63,742 bases of DNA from Pseudomonadota bacterium (lineage in GTDB: Bacteria > Pseudomonadota > Gammaproteobacteria > Burkholderiales > SG8-39). This document shows, piece after piece, positions 1 to 8,569 of this stretch; the stretch's first letter is position 1; the number at the start of each line of letters is the position of its first letter. The notes below the pieces were generated by a model, which saw only the letters and a list, made by a program, of their open reading frames with translations, searched no databases and was not told where the DNA came from. Location of the stretch: NCBI GenBank assembly GCA_025352885.1, contig JANXRZ010000016.1:1-63742 (forward strand). Direction: 5' to 3'. The position numbers were made by a program, and so were the translations under genes.

Positions 1-204
1 CACGAATGGCAGCAGGCCGCGTTCATCAAAATCGCGGCGATTTACATCGTCGGCCTTCAGATAGAAAGCATCGTCAATAACAAGGCCGAAGATCAAGCCG
101 TCCTTGTAAACACCATGTCCGCCAAACATGGCCCTTGCCGATACATTGCCGAACGGCGCGAGCAGTTCCAAGAGATAATTCACAAACTCATTCTGTCTGG
201 CCAC
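1..204 (-). CDS. TfoX N-terminal domain protein (partial, C-terminus beyond window)
   Basis: The first 68 codons of a gene running off the left edge. The translation holds the hallmark of the TfoX N-terminal domain: a MFGGHGVY segment near residues 26-33, then a hydrophobic strand and FYLKAD near residues 48-53. Proteins of this family are small. Some are linked to competence regulation (Sxy/TfoX), but most stand-alone N-domain proteins have no proven role. The start is GTG at 204-202. An in-frame TAA lies directly upstream, so no earlier start is possible. The gene is divergent from the amidase, with only 12 bases between the two starts. Function beyond domain membership cannot be stated. 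Confidence 0.75.
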   Translation of the reverse strand, partial: MARQNEFVNYLLELLAPFGNVSARAMFGGHGVYKDGLIFGLVIDDAFYLKADDVNRRDFDERGLLPFV

Positions 205-216
205 TTATTCCCCCAA

Positions 217-1566
217 ATGAAAACCCTACCCGCACTGTCGTCCGATCTTGCCACTGGCAGAACCACTGCCGAAAAACTGGTGAGTGCCTGTCTGGCAAAA
301 ATTGCTGACCCCGCCGGTGAAGGATCGCGCGCGTTCATCAAAGTTTACGCCGACACCGCACTCACCGCGGCGCGTGCCAGCGATGCTGCGCGCGCCTTGG
401 GGCAAGTTGCTTCACCGATTGCGGGTATTCCGATTTCAGTGAAAGACCTTTTTGATATTCAGGGCGAGATCACGCGTGCTGGTTCCAAAATACTCGCCAA
501 TGCGCCACCCGCCACTGCCGATGCGCCCGCAATTCAACGTTTGCGCGCCGCCGGTGCGATCATCGTTGGTCGCACCAATATGACCGAGTTTGCCTATGGC
601 GCACACGGCATGAACGCGCACTACGGCACACCGCTCAATTGCTGGGATCGCGCCACCCAACGCATTCCCGGTGGTTCGACGTCCGGCGGCGCGGTGAGCG
701 TGACCGACGACATGGCAGCGGCCACAATCGGCTCCGACACCGGCGGCTCGGTGCGCATTCCTTCAGCGCTGTGCGGCATCACCGGGTTCAAACCAACCCA
801 GGCCCGCGTACCCCTGGCCGGCGCATTTCCACTTTCATTCACCCGCGATTCGATCGGGCCGCTTGGCAATTCCGTCACATGCTGCGCATGGCTAGACGCG
901 ATCATGGCGGGTGCGACTGCTGAAACACCAACAGCATTGCCGTTGAAGGGTATGCGGCTTGGCGTTGCCAAAACCATCCTACTCGACGGCTTGGCACCCG
1001 AAGTGGCGGATGCGTTTGGGCGTGCGCTCAATTGCCTTTCGACAGCCGGTGCCGTCATTGAGGAATTCGATTTCCCTGCGTTACAACGCGAACACGACGG
1101 CAGCAAAAAAGCCAATTTCTCGGCAGTCGAAGCGTATGCATTGCACCGGGAACGATTGGCCTTGCACATGCAGGAATTCGACCCGCGTGTTGCCAGGCGG
1201 TTGCTGTTGGGCGCCAATATCAACGCCGCCGATTACGTTGATTTGTTGCAGTTGCGGCAATCGTTGATCACATCGGCCAACTTGACCACCGCGCGCTTCG
1301 ATGCGTTGCTGGCACCCACCGCACCAATCGTCGCACCGACGATTGCAGAAATGGAATCGTCGGACGAGATTTTTTTAAAAATGAATGGCTTGCTGTTACG
1401 CAACTGCGCCCCGTTCAATGTACTGAATCGGCCCTGCTGGTCATTACCCTGTCACCGCCTTGGTGACGCACCCGTCGGCCTGATGGTGGTCGGTGAGACG
1501 AACGGCGACAAGCGTTTACAGGCGATCGGACTGGCGATCGAGACGGCATTGGCAACCAAGCGCTGA
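217..1566 (+). CDS. amidase signature family hydrolase
   Basis: A 449-residue amidase-signature enzyme, expected to hydrolyse a carboxamide or related C-N bond with a Ser-cisSer-Lys triad. Visible catalytic elements are Lys76 in SVKDLFD, a GGSTSGG stretch at 152-158 supplying the cis-serine, and the nucleophile Ser178 in GSDTGGSVRIPS. Ser154 lies 24 residues before Ser178, the usual family spacing. The ATG at 217 is preferred over an in-frame ATG at 115 because the longer form would run through the divergent TfoX-domain gene and add 34 unconserved residues. No GatB or GatC neighbour is present, so a role as tRNA amidotransferase subunit is unlikely. Codon use is AT-richer than in the rest of the window: from 1201 to 1266, six of seven leucines are TTG. 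Substrate unknown. Confidence 0.85.
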   Translation: MKTLPALSSDLATGRTTAEKLVSACLAKIADPAGEGSRAFIKVYADTALTAARASDAARALGQVASPIAGIPISVKDLFDIQGEITRAGSKILANAPPATADAPAIQRLRAAGAIIVGRTNMTEFAYGAHGMNAHYGTPLNCWDRATQRIPGGSTSGGAVSVTDDMAAATIGSDTGGSVRIPSALCGITGFKPTQARVPLAGAFPLSFTRDSIGPLGNSVTCCAWLDAIMAGATAETPTALPLKGMRLGVAKTILLDGLAPEVADAFGRALNCLSTAGAVIEEFDFPALQREHDGSKKANFSAVEAYALHRERLALHMQEFDPRVARRLLLGANINAADYVDLLQLRQSLITSANLTTARFDALLAPTAPIVAPTIAEMESSDEIFLKMNGLLLRNCAPFNVLNRPCWSLPCHRLGDAPVGLMVVGETNGDKRLQAIGLAIETALATKR

Positions 1567-1574
1567 ATTGCGCG

Positions 1575-1802
1575 CTAAAAACCGCGGTTCTTGCGCTTGG
1601 TTTCTTCCGCTTCTTTCATGTCAGCCGCCATTTTTTTCTCGGCCATTTTTTTGTCCCAGCCAATCATCGGCGTGATGACATTCCACCAAAGCATGAGTAA
1701 TCCAAACGGCACCAGCACCCATATCCAATTCCAATTGCCGACCGGTGGAATATCGAGAATTTTCAACAAGACAACAATGATGGCAATGACAGCTAGTGGC
1801 AT
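1575..1802 (-). CDS. small Trp-rich membrane protein (TIGR04438-like)
   Basis: A 75-residue protein with a hydrophobic N-terminal segment (about 1-18), a PPVGNWNWIWVLVPFGLLMLWW stretch (about 19-40) carrying four of its six tryptophans, and a charged Lys/Glu-rich C-terminal tail (about 49-75). This matches the small Trp-rich protein family known mainly from betaproteobacteria, whose function is not established. It probably spans the membrane once or twice with the charged tail in the cytoplasm. It converges on the amidase (8 bases between stop codons) and diverges from the DUF255 gene with 24 bases between starts. Confidence 0.75.
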   Translation of the reverse strand: MPLAVIAIIVVLLKILDIPPVGNWNWIWVLVPFGLLMLWWNVITPMIGWDKKMAEKKMAADMKEAEETKRKNRGF

Positions 1803-1826
1803 GAATAACTCCTGAGGCGAAAGAAT

Positions 1827-3878
1827 ATGACCAACAAATTAGCACAAAGTACGTCGCCTTACCTGCAACAGCATGCCGACAACCCGGTGCACTGGCAGGA
1901 ATGGGGACCAGAGGCGCTGCAATTGTCCCGCCAATCCGGCAAACCGATCCTGCTCTCGGTTGGGTATTCCGCCTGTCATTGGTGCCACGTGATGGCGCAT
2001 GAATCGTTTGAAGACGAAGGTATCGCAGCAGTAATGAATGAATTATTCATCAACATCAAAGTTGACCGCGAAGAGCGACCCGACATCGACCAGATCTACC
2101 AGACGGCGCACCAGATGCTGACCCAGCAGACCGGCGGCTGGCCGCTCACGATGTTCCTCGCGCCTGACGGAACCCCGTTCTTCAGCGGCACCTATTTCCC
2201 GAAAGCGTCACGCTACGGCCTGCCGGGATTTACCGAACTCCTGGAGCGGGTGGCCGCAATCTGGAAAGAACGGCGTGCCGAAGTCGAAGCGCAGGGCGAG
2301 CAGGTGCGCCTCGCGTTCTCGCGCATGCAGCCCGGCAATCGCTCGGGCCGCCCAGCGCATGCCTCTGACTTCGACGCGCAGCCGATCATGGAGGCCATGG
2401 CCAACCTGCGCGACACGTTCGATGCGGAGTCCGGCGGCTGGGGCGCCGCCCCGAAGTTTCCGCACCCGACCGACATCGAGCTGTGTCTCAGGCGGTACGC
2501 GCATGACGGCGACGGGCAGGCGCTCGGGATGGCGGACCTGACGCTCGAGAAAATGGCGCTCGGCGGCGTCTACGACCAACTGGGCGGCGGATTCTGCCGC
2601 TACAGCACCGATGCGACCTGGACGATCCCGCACTTCGAGAAGATGCTGTACGACAACGGCCCGTTGCTGTTCCTCCTCGCAGATGCGTACACGGCCACGC
2701 GGAAACCGCTCTTTGCGCGCGTCGCCGCCGAAACGGCCGGATGGGTGCTGCGCGAGATGCAATCGCCCGAGGGCGGTTACTTTTCCAGCCTCGACGCCGA
2801 TTCCGAAGGCGTCGAAGGCAAGTTCTACGTGTGGGACCGGGAAGAACTCCAGTCGATCCTCACGCCGGACGAATTCGCTGCGTTTGCCCATTACTACGGC
2901 CTCGACGCCGCGCCGAATTTCGAGGACAAGCACTGGAACCTCGTCGTCGCGCAAGCGTCCGGCGCTGACGAAACGCCGCCTGACGCTTTGGTCGCTGCGC
3001 GTGCAAAAGTTTTCGCTGCTCGCGAGAAGCGCGTGCGCCCGGGCCGCGACGAAAAGATCCTCGTGTCCTGGAACGCGCTCATGATCCGCGGCATGGCCCG
3101 CGCCGGGCGCGTCCTCGGCAGGCCGGAGTGGATCGCTTCGGCACGGCGCTCACTGGAGTTCATCCGCAGCACCATGTGGAAGGACGCTCGCCTGTTCGCG
3201 ACTTACAAGGATGGGCGCGCCCACCTGAACGCTTACCTCGACGACTACGCGTTCCTGATCGAAGCACTCATTGAATTGCTGCAGGCGGATTTTTCAATCG
3301 ACGACCTGAACTTCGCCGAGGAAGTTGCCGATGCGCTGCTCGACCAGTTCGAGGATGCGGACGCAGGCGGCTTTTACTTCACCGGCCGCGACCACGAGCG
3401 CCTGCTGCACCGGCCCAAGCCCGGTCACGACAACGCAACGCCGTCCGGGAACGGGGTGGCGGCCTTTGCGCTCCAGAGGCTGGCGGCCCTGACCGGCGAA
3501 GAGCGCTACCGGCTGGCATCGGAACGCACCCTCGAAGTGTTCTATCCCTCGATACGCGACTACCCGGCGGGCTTCGGTTCGCTCATGGTCGCGCTCGAGG
3601 AATCGCTCAGTCCCCCGACGACCGTCGTTTTACGCGGCGCCCGGGCGGCGGCAGGAAGCTGGGCTCAATCGCTGTCCCGGGAGCACCTGCCTTCCACCCT
3701 CGTCCTCGGGATCCCGGCCGGGGTGCCGGGACTGCCGCCGATCCTCGATAAGCCGGCCGGCGACCCGTCCGATGAGTCCTCGGTCAACGCATGGGTCTGC
3801 CAAGGCGTTACTTGCCTGTTGCCGATTGCAGATCTCGAAACCCTCAGGACCACCTGCAAGACCGGCGCCGCAAGATAG
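1827..3878 (+). CDS. thioredoxin-fold DUF255 (YyaL/SPATA20-like) protein
   Basis: A 683-residue protein. Residues 1-160 form a thioredoxin-like DUF255 domain with a CHWC redox motif at 50-53 (ACHWCHVM) and the family signature NPVHW near 19-23. The remainder resembles an (alpha/alpha)6 barrel of the N-acylglucosamine 2-epimerase or glycosidase type, with motifs such as GGVYDQLGGGF and PHFEKMLYDN. Length agrees with the YyaL/SPATA20 family, whose biochemical role is unresolved. A weak GAGG precedes the ATG. Oddity: roughly the first 280 bases have moderate GC and mixed codons (TTA, AGT, GTA), while the rest is strongly GC-rich, so a compositional border falls inside the reading frame. The frame itself is continuous. 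Confidence 0.85.
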   Translation: MTNKLAQSTSPYLQQHADNPVHWQEWGPEALQLSRQSGKPILLSVGYSACHWCHVMAHESFEDEGIAAVMNELFINIKVDREERPDIDQIYQTAHQMLTQQTGGWPLTMFLAPDGTPFFSGTYFPKASRYGLPGFTELLERVAAIWKERRAEVEAQGEQVRLAFSRMQPGNRSGRPAHASDFDAQPIMEAMANLRDTFDAESGGWGAAPKFPHPTDIELCLRRYAHDGDGQALGMADLTLEKMALGGVYDQLGGGFCRYSTDATWTIPHFEKMLYDNGPLLFLLADAYTATRKPLFARVAAETAGWVLREMQSPEGGYFSSLDADSEGVEGKFYVWDREELQSILTPDEFAAFAHYYGLDAAPNFEDKHWNLVVAQASGADETPPDALVAARAKVFAAREKRVRPGRDEKILVSWNALMIRGMARAGRVLGRPEWIASARRSLEFIRSTMWKDARLFATYKDGRAHLNAYLDDYAFLIEALIELLQADFSIDDLNFAEEVADALLDQFEDADAGGFYFTGRDHERLLHRPKPGHDNATPSGNGVAAFALQRLAALTGEERYRLASERTLEVFYPSIRDYPAGFGSLMVALEESLSPPTTVVLRGARAAAGSWAQSLSREHLPSTLVLGIPAGVPGLPPILDKPAGDPSDESSVNAWVCQGVTCLLPIADLETLRTTCKTGAAR

Positions 3879-3943
3879 GATTTCGGGTAAATTGTGGCCC
3901 CTCGCCGGGCTAACCGCGCATCAACACCGTCCAAGGAGCAGTC

Positions 3944-4255
3944 ATGAAAGTAGCCGTTCTCGCCCTCACCCTTGCAGCCGGGGCTGTTGCTGCACTACCG
4001 GCCCAGGCGAGTGAAGAGCTCGCCAAGAAGTACATGTGCCTCACCTGCCACACCCTGGACAAAAAACTGGTCGGGCCGTCCTATCACGACGTCGCCACCA
4101 AGTACAAGAACGACAAGACGGCCGAGGCCAAGCTGGTCGACAAGGTGAAGAAGGGCGGCATGGGCGTGTGGGGCCAGATCCCGATGCCGCCGAACGACAA
4201 GGTACCGGACGCCGACGTCAAGGCGCTGGTCAAGTGGATCCTCGCGACCAAGTAA
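3944..4255 (+). CDS. periplasmic monohaem cytochrome c (class I, c551/c552-like)
   Basis: A 103-residue secreted class I cytochrome c. Residues 1-22 form a Sec signal peptide ending AQA. The haem-binding motif CLTCH is at 32-36, and Met81 in IPMPPN is the likely axial ligand, as in the c551/c552 family. The mature protein of about 80 residues fits a soluble periplasmic electron shuttle. A clear AAGGAG precedes the ATG by about 7 bases. It is separately transcribed: the DUF255 gene ends 65 bases upstream and a strong terminator follows. The redox partner is unknown. Confidence 0.9.
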   Translation: MKVAVLALTLAAGAVAALPAQASEELAKKYMCLTCHTLDKKLVGPSYHDVATKYKNDKTAEAKLVDKVKKGGMGVWGQIPMPPNDKVPDADVKALVKWILATK

Positions 4256-4276
4256 GCAAGGCGCAGGGCATCCAGT

Positions 4277-4305
4277 AAAAAGCCGGGCCTCGCCCGGCTT
4301 TTTTA
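4277..4305 (+). terminator. rho-independent terminator after cytochrome c gene
   Basis: The stem AGCCGGGC / GCCCGGCT with a two-base loop (4281-4299) is followed directly by a run of seven T. A short A run precedes it, so it may also work in the other direction, but no minus-strand gene ends here. Confidence 0.9.
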
Positions 4306-4369
4306 TTGGCGGCGCCGACGGGGCGCGGCTATCATGCCGCCTGTCACCAGACATGCCCCGGGAGGCCGT

Positions 4370-5701
4370 ATGAAAAATTTCAAATTCACCCTGACAGTGT
4401 TCGCCGCAGCCCTCGCGGCGGCCCTTGCAGGCTGCAGCGAAGAGAAGAAACCGCCGCCGGCCCCCGCCGTGCAGGCACCGCCGCCACCGCCGCCTTCGAT
4501 TGAAATCAAGATCGGCCACGTAGGGCCGATGACCGGCGGCATTGCGCATTTGGGCAAGGACAACGAGAACGGCGCCCGCCTGGCGGTTGAAGAGGCCAAT
4601 GCCGCAAAGATCAAGATCGACGGAAAGGACGCCAAGTTCACGCTCGTCGGCGAAGACGACCAGGCGGATCCCAAGGTCGGCACGACGGTTGCGCAGAAAC
4701 TGGTCGACGCCAAAGTCGCCGGCGTGGTCGGCCACCTGAATTCGGGCACCTCGATCCCCGCCTCGACAATCTACAACCAGGCGAACCTCCCGGTGATCTC
4801 GGGTTCGGCGACAAACCCCAAGCTCACCGAACAGGGATTCAAGAACCAGTTTCGCGTCGTCGGACGCGATGACCAGCAGGGCCCCGCGATCGCCAGCTAT
4901 CTCGCCGCGACTGCGAAACCTAAAACGGTCGCGATCATCGACGATGCAACCGCCTACGGCGAAGGCCTTGCCAACGAAGTCGAGAAGACGCTCAAGGGCG
5001 CCAACATCAAGGTGCTCGCGCGCGAAAAAGGCACCGACAAGACGACCGACTGGAAAGCCATCCTGACCAAGGTCAAGGGTCGCAAGCCCGACGCGATTTT
5101 TTACGGCGGCATGGACGCCACCGGCGGCCCGCTCATCAAGCAGGGCCGCGAACTCGGCATCAAGGCGGTGTTTTCGTTCGGCGACGGCGCCTGCACCGAC
5201 GAGATGACCAAGCTGGCGGGCGATGCGGCCGAAGGCCTGCTCTGCTCGCAGGCCGGCATCCCGGTCGCTGCGGCCGACAAGAAATTCCTCGAAAACTACA
5301 AGAAGAAATTCAACGCCGACCCGATCCTCTATTCGCCGTTTACCTACGACGCGACGAACCTGCTGATCGAGGCGATCAAGAAAGCCAACTCGCCGGACCC
5401 GGCCAAGTATCTGCCGGAACTGACCAAGCTCGAGTACAAAGGGGCGACCGGCGCGATCAGCTTCGATGAGAAAGGCGATCGCCGCGACGCGGAGATGACG
5501 ATCTTCACGATGAAGGGCGGCAAGATCGAGCCCGTCGCCGTCATCAAGGGCGGCAAGACGATCCCCATCGCCGACTTCATCGCGGCGATGGCCCCGCCTG
5601 CGCCGGCCGCGGCAGCACCGGCCCCGGCGGCCCCGGCTGCGGAACCGGGCAAAGAGGCGCCGAAAGCCGAAGCGCCCAAAGCCGACGCAATGAAAAAGTA
5701 A
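4370..5701 (+). CDS. livK: branched-chain amino-acid type ABC transporter substrate-binding lipoprotein
   Basis: A 443-residue periplasmic binding protein of the Leu/Ile/Val (Peripla_BP_6) family. The lipobox ALAGC places the lipidated cysteine at residue 22, followed by a Pro-rich linker (about 28-43) before the binding fold (IEIKIGHVGPMTGG onward). The C-terminus has an Ala/Pro then Lys/Glu-rich tail of about 40 residues, unusual for LivK. The ATG at 4370 is chosen for its GGGAGG ribosome site at 4360-4365 and the lipoprotein signal. It heads the livHMGF block but is separated from it by a terminator. Ligand is not deducible from sequence; branched-chain or other amino acids are the family norm. 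Confidence 0.9.
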   Translation: MKNFKFTLTVFAAALAAALAGCSEEKKPPPAPAVQAPPPPPPSIEIKIGHVGPMTGGIAHLGKDNENGARLAVEEANAAKIKIDGKDAKFTLVGEDDQADPKVGTTVAQKLVDAKVAGVVGHLNSGTSIPASTIYNQANLPVISGSATNPKLTEQGFKNQFRVVGRDDQQGPAIASYLAATAKPKTVAIIDDATAYGEGLANEVEKTLKGANIKVLAREKGTDKTTDWKAILTKVKGRKPDAIFYGGMDATGGPLIKQGRELGIKAVFSFGDGACTDEMTKLAGDAAEGLLCSQAGIPVAAADKKFLENYKKKFNADPILYSPFTYDATNLLIEAIKKANSPDPAKYLPELTKLEYKGATGAISFDEKGDRRDAEMTIFTMKGGKIEPVAVIKGGKTIPIADFIAAMAPPAPAAAAPAPAAPAAEPGKEAPKAEAPKADAMKK

Positions 5702-5717
5702 CACGGTCGTACCGATG

Positions 5718-5745
5718 AAAGCGGCACCTTCGGGTGCCGTTTTCA
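5718..5745 (+). terminator. intra-operon rho-independent terminator between livK and livH
   Basis: The stem CGGCACC / GGTGCCG with a TTCG tetraloop (5722-5739) is followed by TTTTCATTTT. Flanking GAAA and TTTC can lengthen the stem. It should reduce readthrough from the binding-protein gene into the membrane and ATPase genes. Confidence 0.85.
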
Positions 5746-5817
5746 TTTTGGCGCCGGCCAGCCTTGCCGGCACGCCGGTTTCCCCATTTGGCGCGGGCTT
5801 TGCTAGTCTGTCCGCCG

Positions 5818-6741
5818 ATGGACATCTTCATCCAGCAGCTGATCAACGGCCTCACGCTCGGCAGCGTCTATGCGGTCGTGGCTCTTGGCTACACAATGGT
5901 CTACGGCATCATCCAGCTGATCAATTTCGCGCACGGCGAGCTGGTGATGGTCGGCGCGATGGTCGCATTCAGCCTGATCGGCGTGCTCCTGCCCATGGGC
6001 CTTCACCCGATGGTCATCGTCGTGGTCGCGACACTCTGCGCCATACCCGTGTGCATGGCGCTCGGCTATGCGATGGAGCGCCTGGCTTACCGGCCGCTGC
6101 GGCGCGCGCCGCGCCTTGCACCGCTCATCACGGCCATCGGCGTGTCCATCATCCTGCAGCACCTGGCGCTGCTGGTCTGGACGCGCAACAACCTCGCCTT
6201 CCCGCAAGTGATCAAAACGCAGTCCTACGCGATCGGCGGCGCAACCATCACGAACGTGCAGATCGCCATCATGGCGATGTCAGTGGTGATGATGGCCGGC
6301 CTCGCGCTGCTCGTGTATCGCACCCGCCTTGGCACGGCGATGCGCGCAACCGCCCAGAATGCGCAAGTCGCAGGGCTCATGGGCATCGACATCAACCGCA
6401 TGATCGCGGCGACCTTCGTGATCGGCGCCGCGCTTGCCGCGGTCGCGGGGGTGATGGTGGGCAGCTACTACGGCATCGCGCATTACCAGATGGGCACCCT
6501 CCTCGGCCTCAAGGCGTTTTCCGCAGCGGTGCTCGGCGGGATCGGCAACCTGCCGGGCGCCATGCTGGGCGGCCTGTTGCTCGGCGTGGTCGAAGCGCTA
6601 GGCGCGGGCTACATCGGCGACTTGACCGGTGATGTCTTCGGCAGCAACTACCAGGACGTCTTCGCTTTCCTCGTGCTCATCGCGGTGCTCGTGTTTCGAC
6701 CGTCGGGACTTCTCGGTGAGCGGGTGGGCGATCGCGCATGA
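5818..6741 (+). CDS. livH: branched-chain amino-acid type ABC transporter permease LivH
   Basis: A 307-residue inner-membrane permease of the LivH family with about eight hydrophobic segments. Family signatures are GLTLGSVYAVVALGYTMVYGI and INFAHGELVMVG near the N-terminus, and FSAAVLGGIGNLPGAMLGG in the last third. The ATG at 5818 is used because the conserved MDIFIQQLINGLTLGS start lies there; the frame extends upstream but is unconserved. A TAGTCT box lies 8 bases upstream. The livM start overlaps its stop (ATGA). Confidence 0.92.
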   Translation: MDIFIQQLINGLTLGSVYAVVALGYTMVYGIIQLINFAHGELVMVGAMVAFSLIGVLLPMGLHPMVIVVVATLCAIPVCMALGYAMERLAYRPLRRAPRLAPLITAIGVSIILQHLALLVWTRNNLAFPQVIKTQSYAIGGATITNVQIAIMAMSVVMMAGLALLVYRTRLGTAMRATAQNAQVAGLMGIDINRMIAATFVIGAALAAVAGVMVGSYYGIAHYQMGTLLGLKAFSAAVLGGIGNLPGAMLGGLLLGVVEALGAGYIGDLTGDVFGSNYQDVFAFLVLIAVLVFRPSGLLGERVGDRA

Positions 6742-7805
6742 AGAGCTTGAGCGCATCCCCCGTGATGCGCTGGGCGGCCGTCGGCCTCATTGCCCTGGCG
6801 TTGATTGCACTGCCCGTGGCCCTTTCACACGTCGGCACGGCCTGGGTACGCATCACGAATCTGGCCATCCTCTTCACGCTGCTCGCGCTCGGCCTCAACA
6901 TCGTCGTGGGGTTCGCAGGGTTGCTCGATCTGGGCTACGTCGCGTTCTATGCGGTCGGCGCGTACGCGTATGCGCTCCTTGCGTCGCCGCACTTCGGGCT
7001 GCACCTGCCTTTCTGGATCATCCTGCCGATCGGCGCGGCGGTCGCGGCGCTGTTCGGCGTGCTGCTCGGTGCGCCGACGCTTAAATTACGCGGCGACTAC
7101 CTCGCCATCGTTACGCTCGGGTTCGGCGAGATCGTGCGCATCTTCCTCAACAATCTCGCCCGTCCGGTCAACATCACGAACGGCCCGCAAGGCATCACGG
7201 GCATCGACCCGTTCTCGATCGGCGGAGTGAGTTTCGCGAAAACCCAAACGGTCCTCGGGATCCCGGTCAGCGGTCCGATGAAGTACTACTGGCTCCTGCT
7301 CCTTGTGCTGGTCGTGGTGATCATGATCAACATCCGCCTGCAGAACTCGCGCATCGGCCGGGCCTGGGAGGCGGTGCGCGAAGACGAGACCGCGGCGAGG
7401 GCGATGGGCATCGACACGACGAAGATCAAGCTCCTGGCCTTCGCAATGGGCGCGTCCTTCGGCGGCGTGGCCGGCGGCATGTTCGCTGCGATCCAGGGCT
7501 TCGTCTCCCCGGAAAGTTTCGTATTCGTCGAATCCGTCATGGTGGTCTCGATGGTGGTCCTCGGCGGCATGGGGAACATCTGGGGCGTGATCCTCGGCGC
7601 TCTGCTGCTTTCTTTCGTGCCAGAGGTCTTGCGCTATACCGTCGAGCCCCTGCAAAGGGCTGCGTTCGGAAAAATGCTGGTCGAGCCGGAAGTCCTGCGT
7701 ATGCTTATCTTCGGCTTCGCCTTGGTGCTCGTGATGCTGTTCCGTCCGGCGGGTCTCCTGCCTTCAGCCGTGCGCAAGCGGGAACTCGCGGAGCGCAAAG
7801 CCTGA
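6738..7805 (+). CDS. livM: branched-chain amino-acid type ABC transporter permease LivM
   Basis: A 355-residue polytopic permease, partner of LivH. It carries the LivM hallmarks LGLNIVVGFAGLLDLGYVAFYAVGAY near residues 50-75, TLKLRGDYLAIVTLGFGEIVRI near 114-135, and the cytoplasmic EDETAARAMGID loop that couples to the ATPases. Its start overlaps the livH stop by 4 bases and its stop overlaps the livG start by one base, indicating translational coupling. Confidence 0.92.
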   Translation: MKSLSASPVMRWAAVGLIALALIALPVALSHVGTAWVRITNLAILFTLLALGLNIVVGFAGLLDLGYVAFYAVGAYAYALLASPHFGLHLPFWIILPIGAAVAALFGVLLGAPTLKLRGDYLAIVTLGFGEIVRIFLNNLARPVNITNGPQGITGIDPFSIGGVSFAKTQTVLGIPVSGPMKYYWLLLLVLVVVIMINIRLQNSRIGRAWEAVREDETAARAMGIDTTKIKLLAFAMGASFGGVAGGMFAAIQGFVSPESFVFVESVMVVSMVVLGGMGNIWGVILGALLLSFVPEVLRYTVEPLQRAAFGKMLVEPEVLRMLIFGFALVLVMLFRPAGLLPSAVRKRELAERKA

Positions 7806-8569
7806 TGGCCACCCTTGTGGAAGGGGCTCGAATCAGCAAGCGTTTCGGCGGCGTGCAGGCGCTGCAGGACGTGACGTTCAAAATCGCGGAAGGTGAAATC
7901 TACGGTCTCATCGGCCCGAACGGGGCCGGCAAGACGACGCTCTTCAACGTGCTCACGGGACTCTACCTGCCCGACAAGGGCCGCTTCACGTTGGGCGGCA
8001 CCGATATCACGGGCCTGAAGTCGCACGAGGTGGCGAAGGCGGGCATCGCCCGGACGTTCCAGAACATCCGTCTGTTTGCGAACTTGTCCGCGCTCGAGAA
8101 CGTCATGATCGGGCGGCATGTGCGCACCCATGCAGGTGTGGTCGGCGCCATCGTGCGTGGACGAGGCACGCTCGCGGAGGAAGCCGCGATCGAAAAGCGG
8201 GCGCTCGAACTGCTCGACTATGTCGGCATCGCCGCGCGGGCGAACGACGCTTCGGGCAGCCTGCCGTACGGCGACCAGCGCAGGCTCGAGATCGCCCGCG
8301 CCCTTGCTACGGACCCGATCCTGCTGGCGCTCGACGAACCGGCCGCCGGCATGAACGCCTCGGAAACCGTCGCATTGCGCAAGCTCCTCGAGCGCATCCG
8401 AGCCGATGGGACGACGCTGCTCCTGATCGAGCACGACATGAAGCTCGTCATGAAGGTTTGCGACCGCGTGCTGGTGCTCGACTACGGCGCAAAGATCGCC
8501 GAGGGCGTACCGGCCGAAGTGCAGCGCGACCCCAAGGTGATCGAGGCTTACCTGGGGGCGCCCGCATGA
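7805..8569 (+). CDS. livG: branched-chain amino-acid type ABC transporter ATPase LivG
   Basis: A 254-residue ABC ATPase. Walker A is GPNGAGKTT at 37-45, the signature loop is the LPYGDQRR variant typical of LivG rather than LSGGQ, and Walker B is LLALDEPAAGMN. The family motif GIARTFQNIRLF is present after the Q-loop. It ends EAYLGAPA, where the EAYLG ending is a usual LivG feature. Start and stop overlap those of livM and livF. Confidence 0.92.
   Translation: MATLVEGARISKRFGGVQALQDVTFKIAEGEIYGLIGPNGAGKTTLFNVLTGLYLPDKGRFTLGGTDITGLKSHEVAKAGIARTFQNIRLFANLSALENVMIGRHVRTHAGVVGAIVRGRGTLAEEAAIEKRALELLDYVGIAARANDASGSLPYGDQRRLEIARALATDPILLALDEPAAGMNASETVALRKLLERIRADGTTLLLIEHDMKLVMKVCDRVLVLDYGAKIAEGVPAEVQRDPKVIEAYLGAPA

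Noticed and set aside
3995-5773. A 592-codon open frame antisense to livK
   Set aside because: It runs through livK, two terminators and the cytochrome c gene on the opposite strand and has no recognisable motif; the sense genes have signal peptides and ribosome sites.
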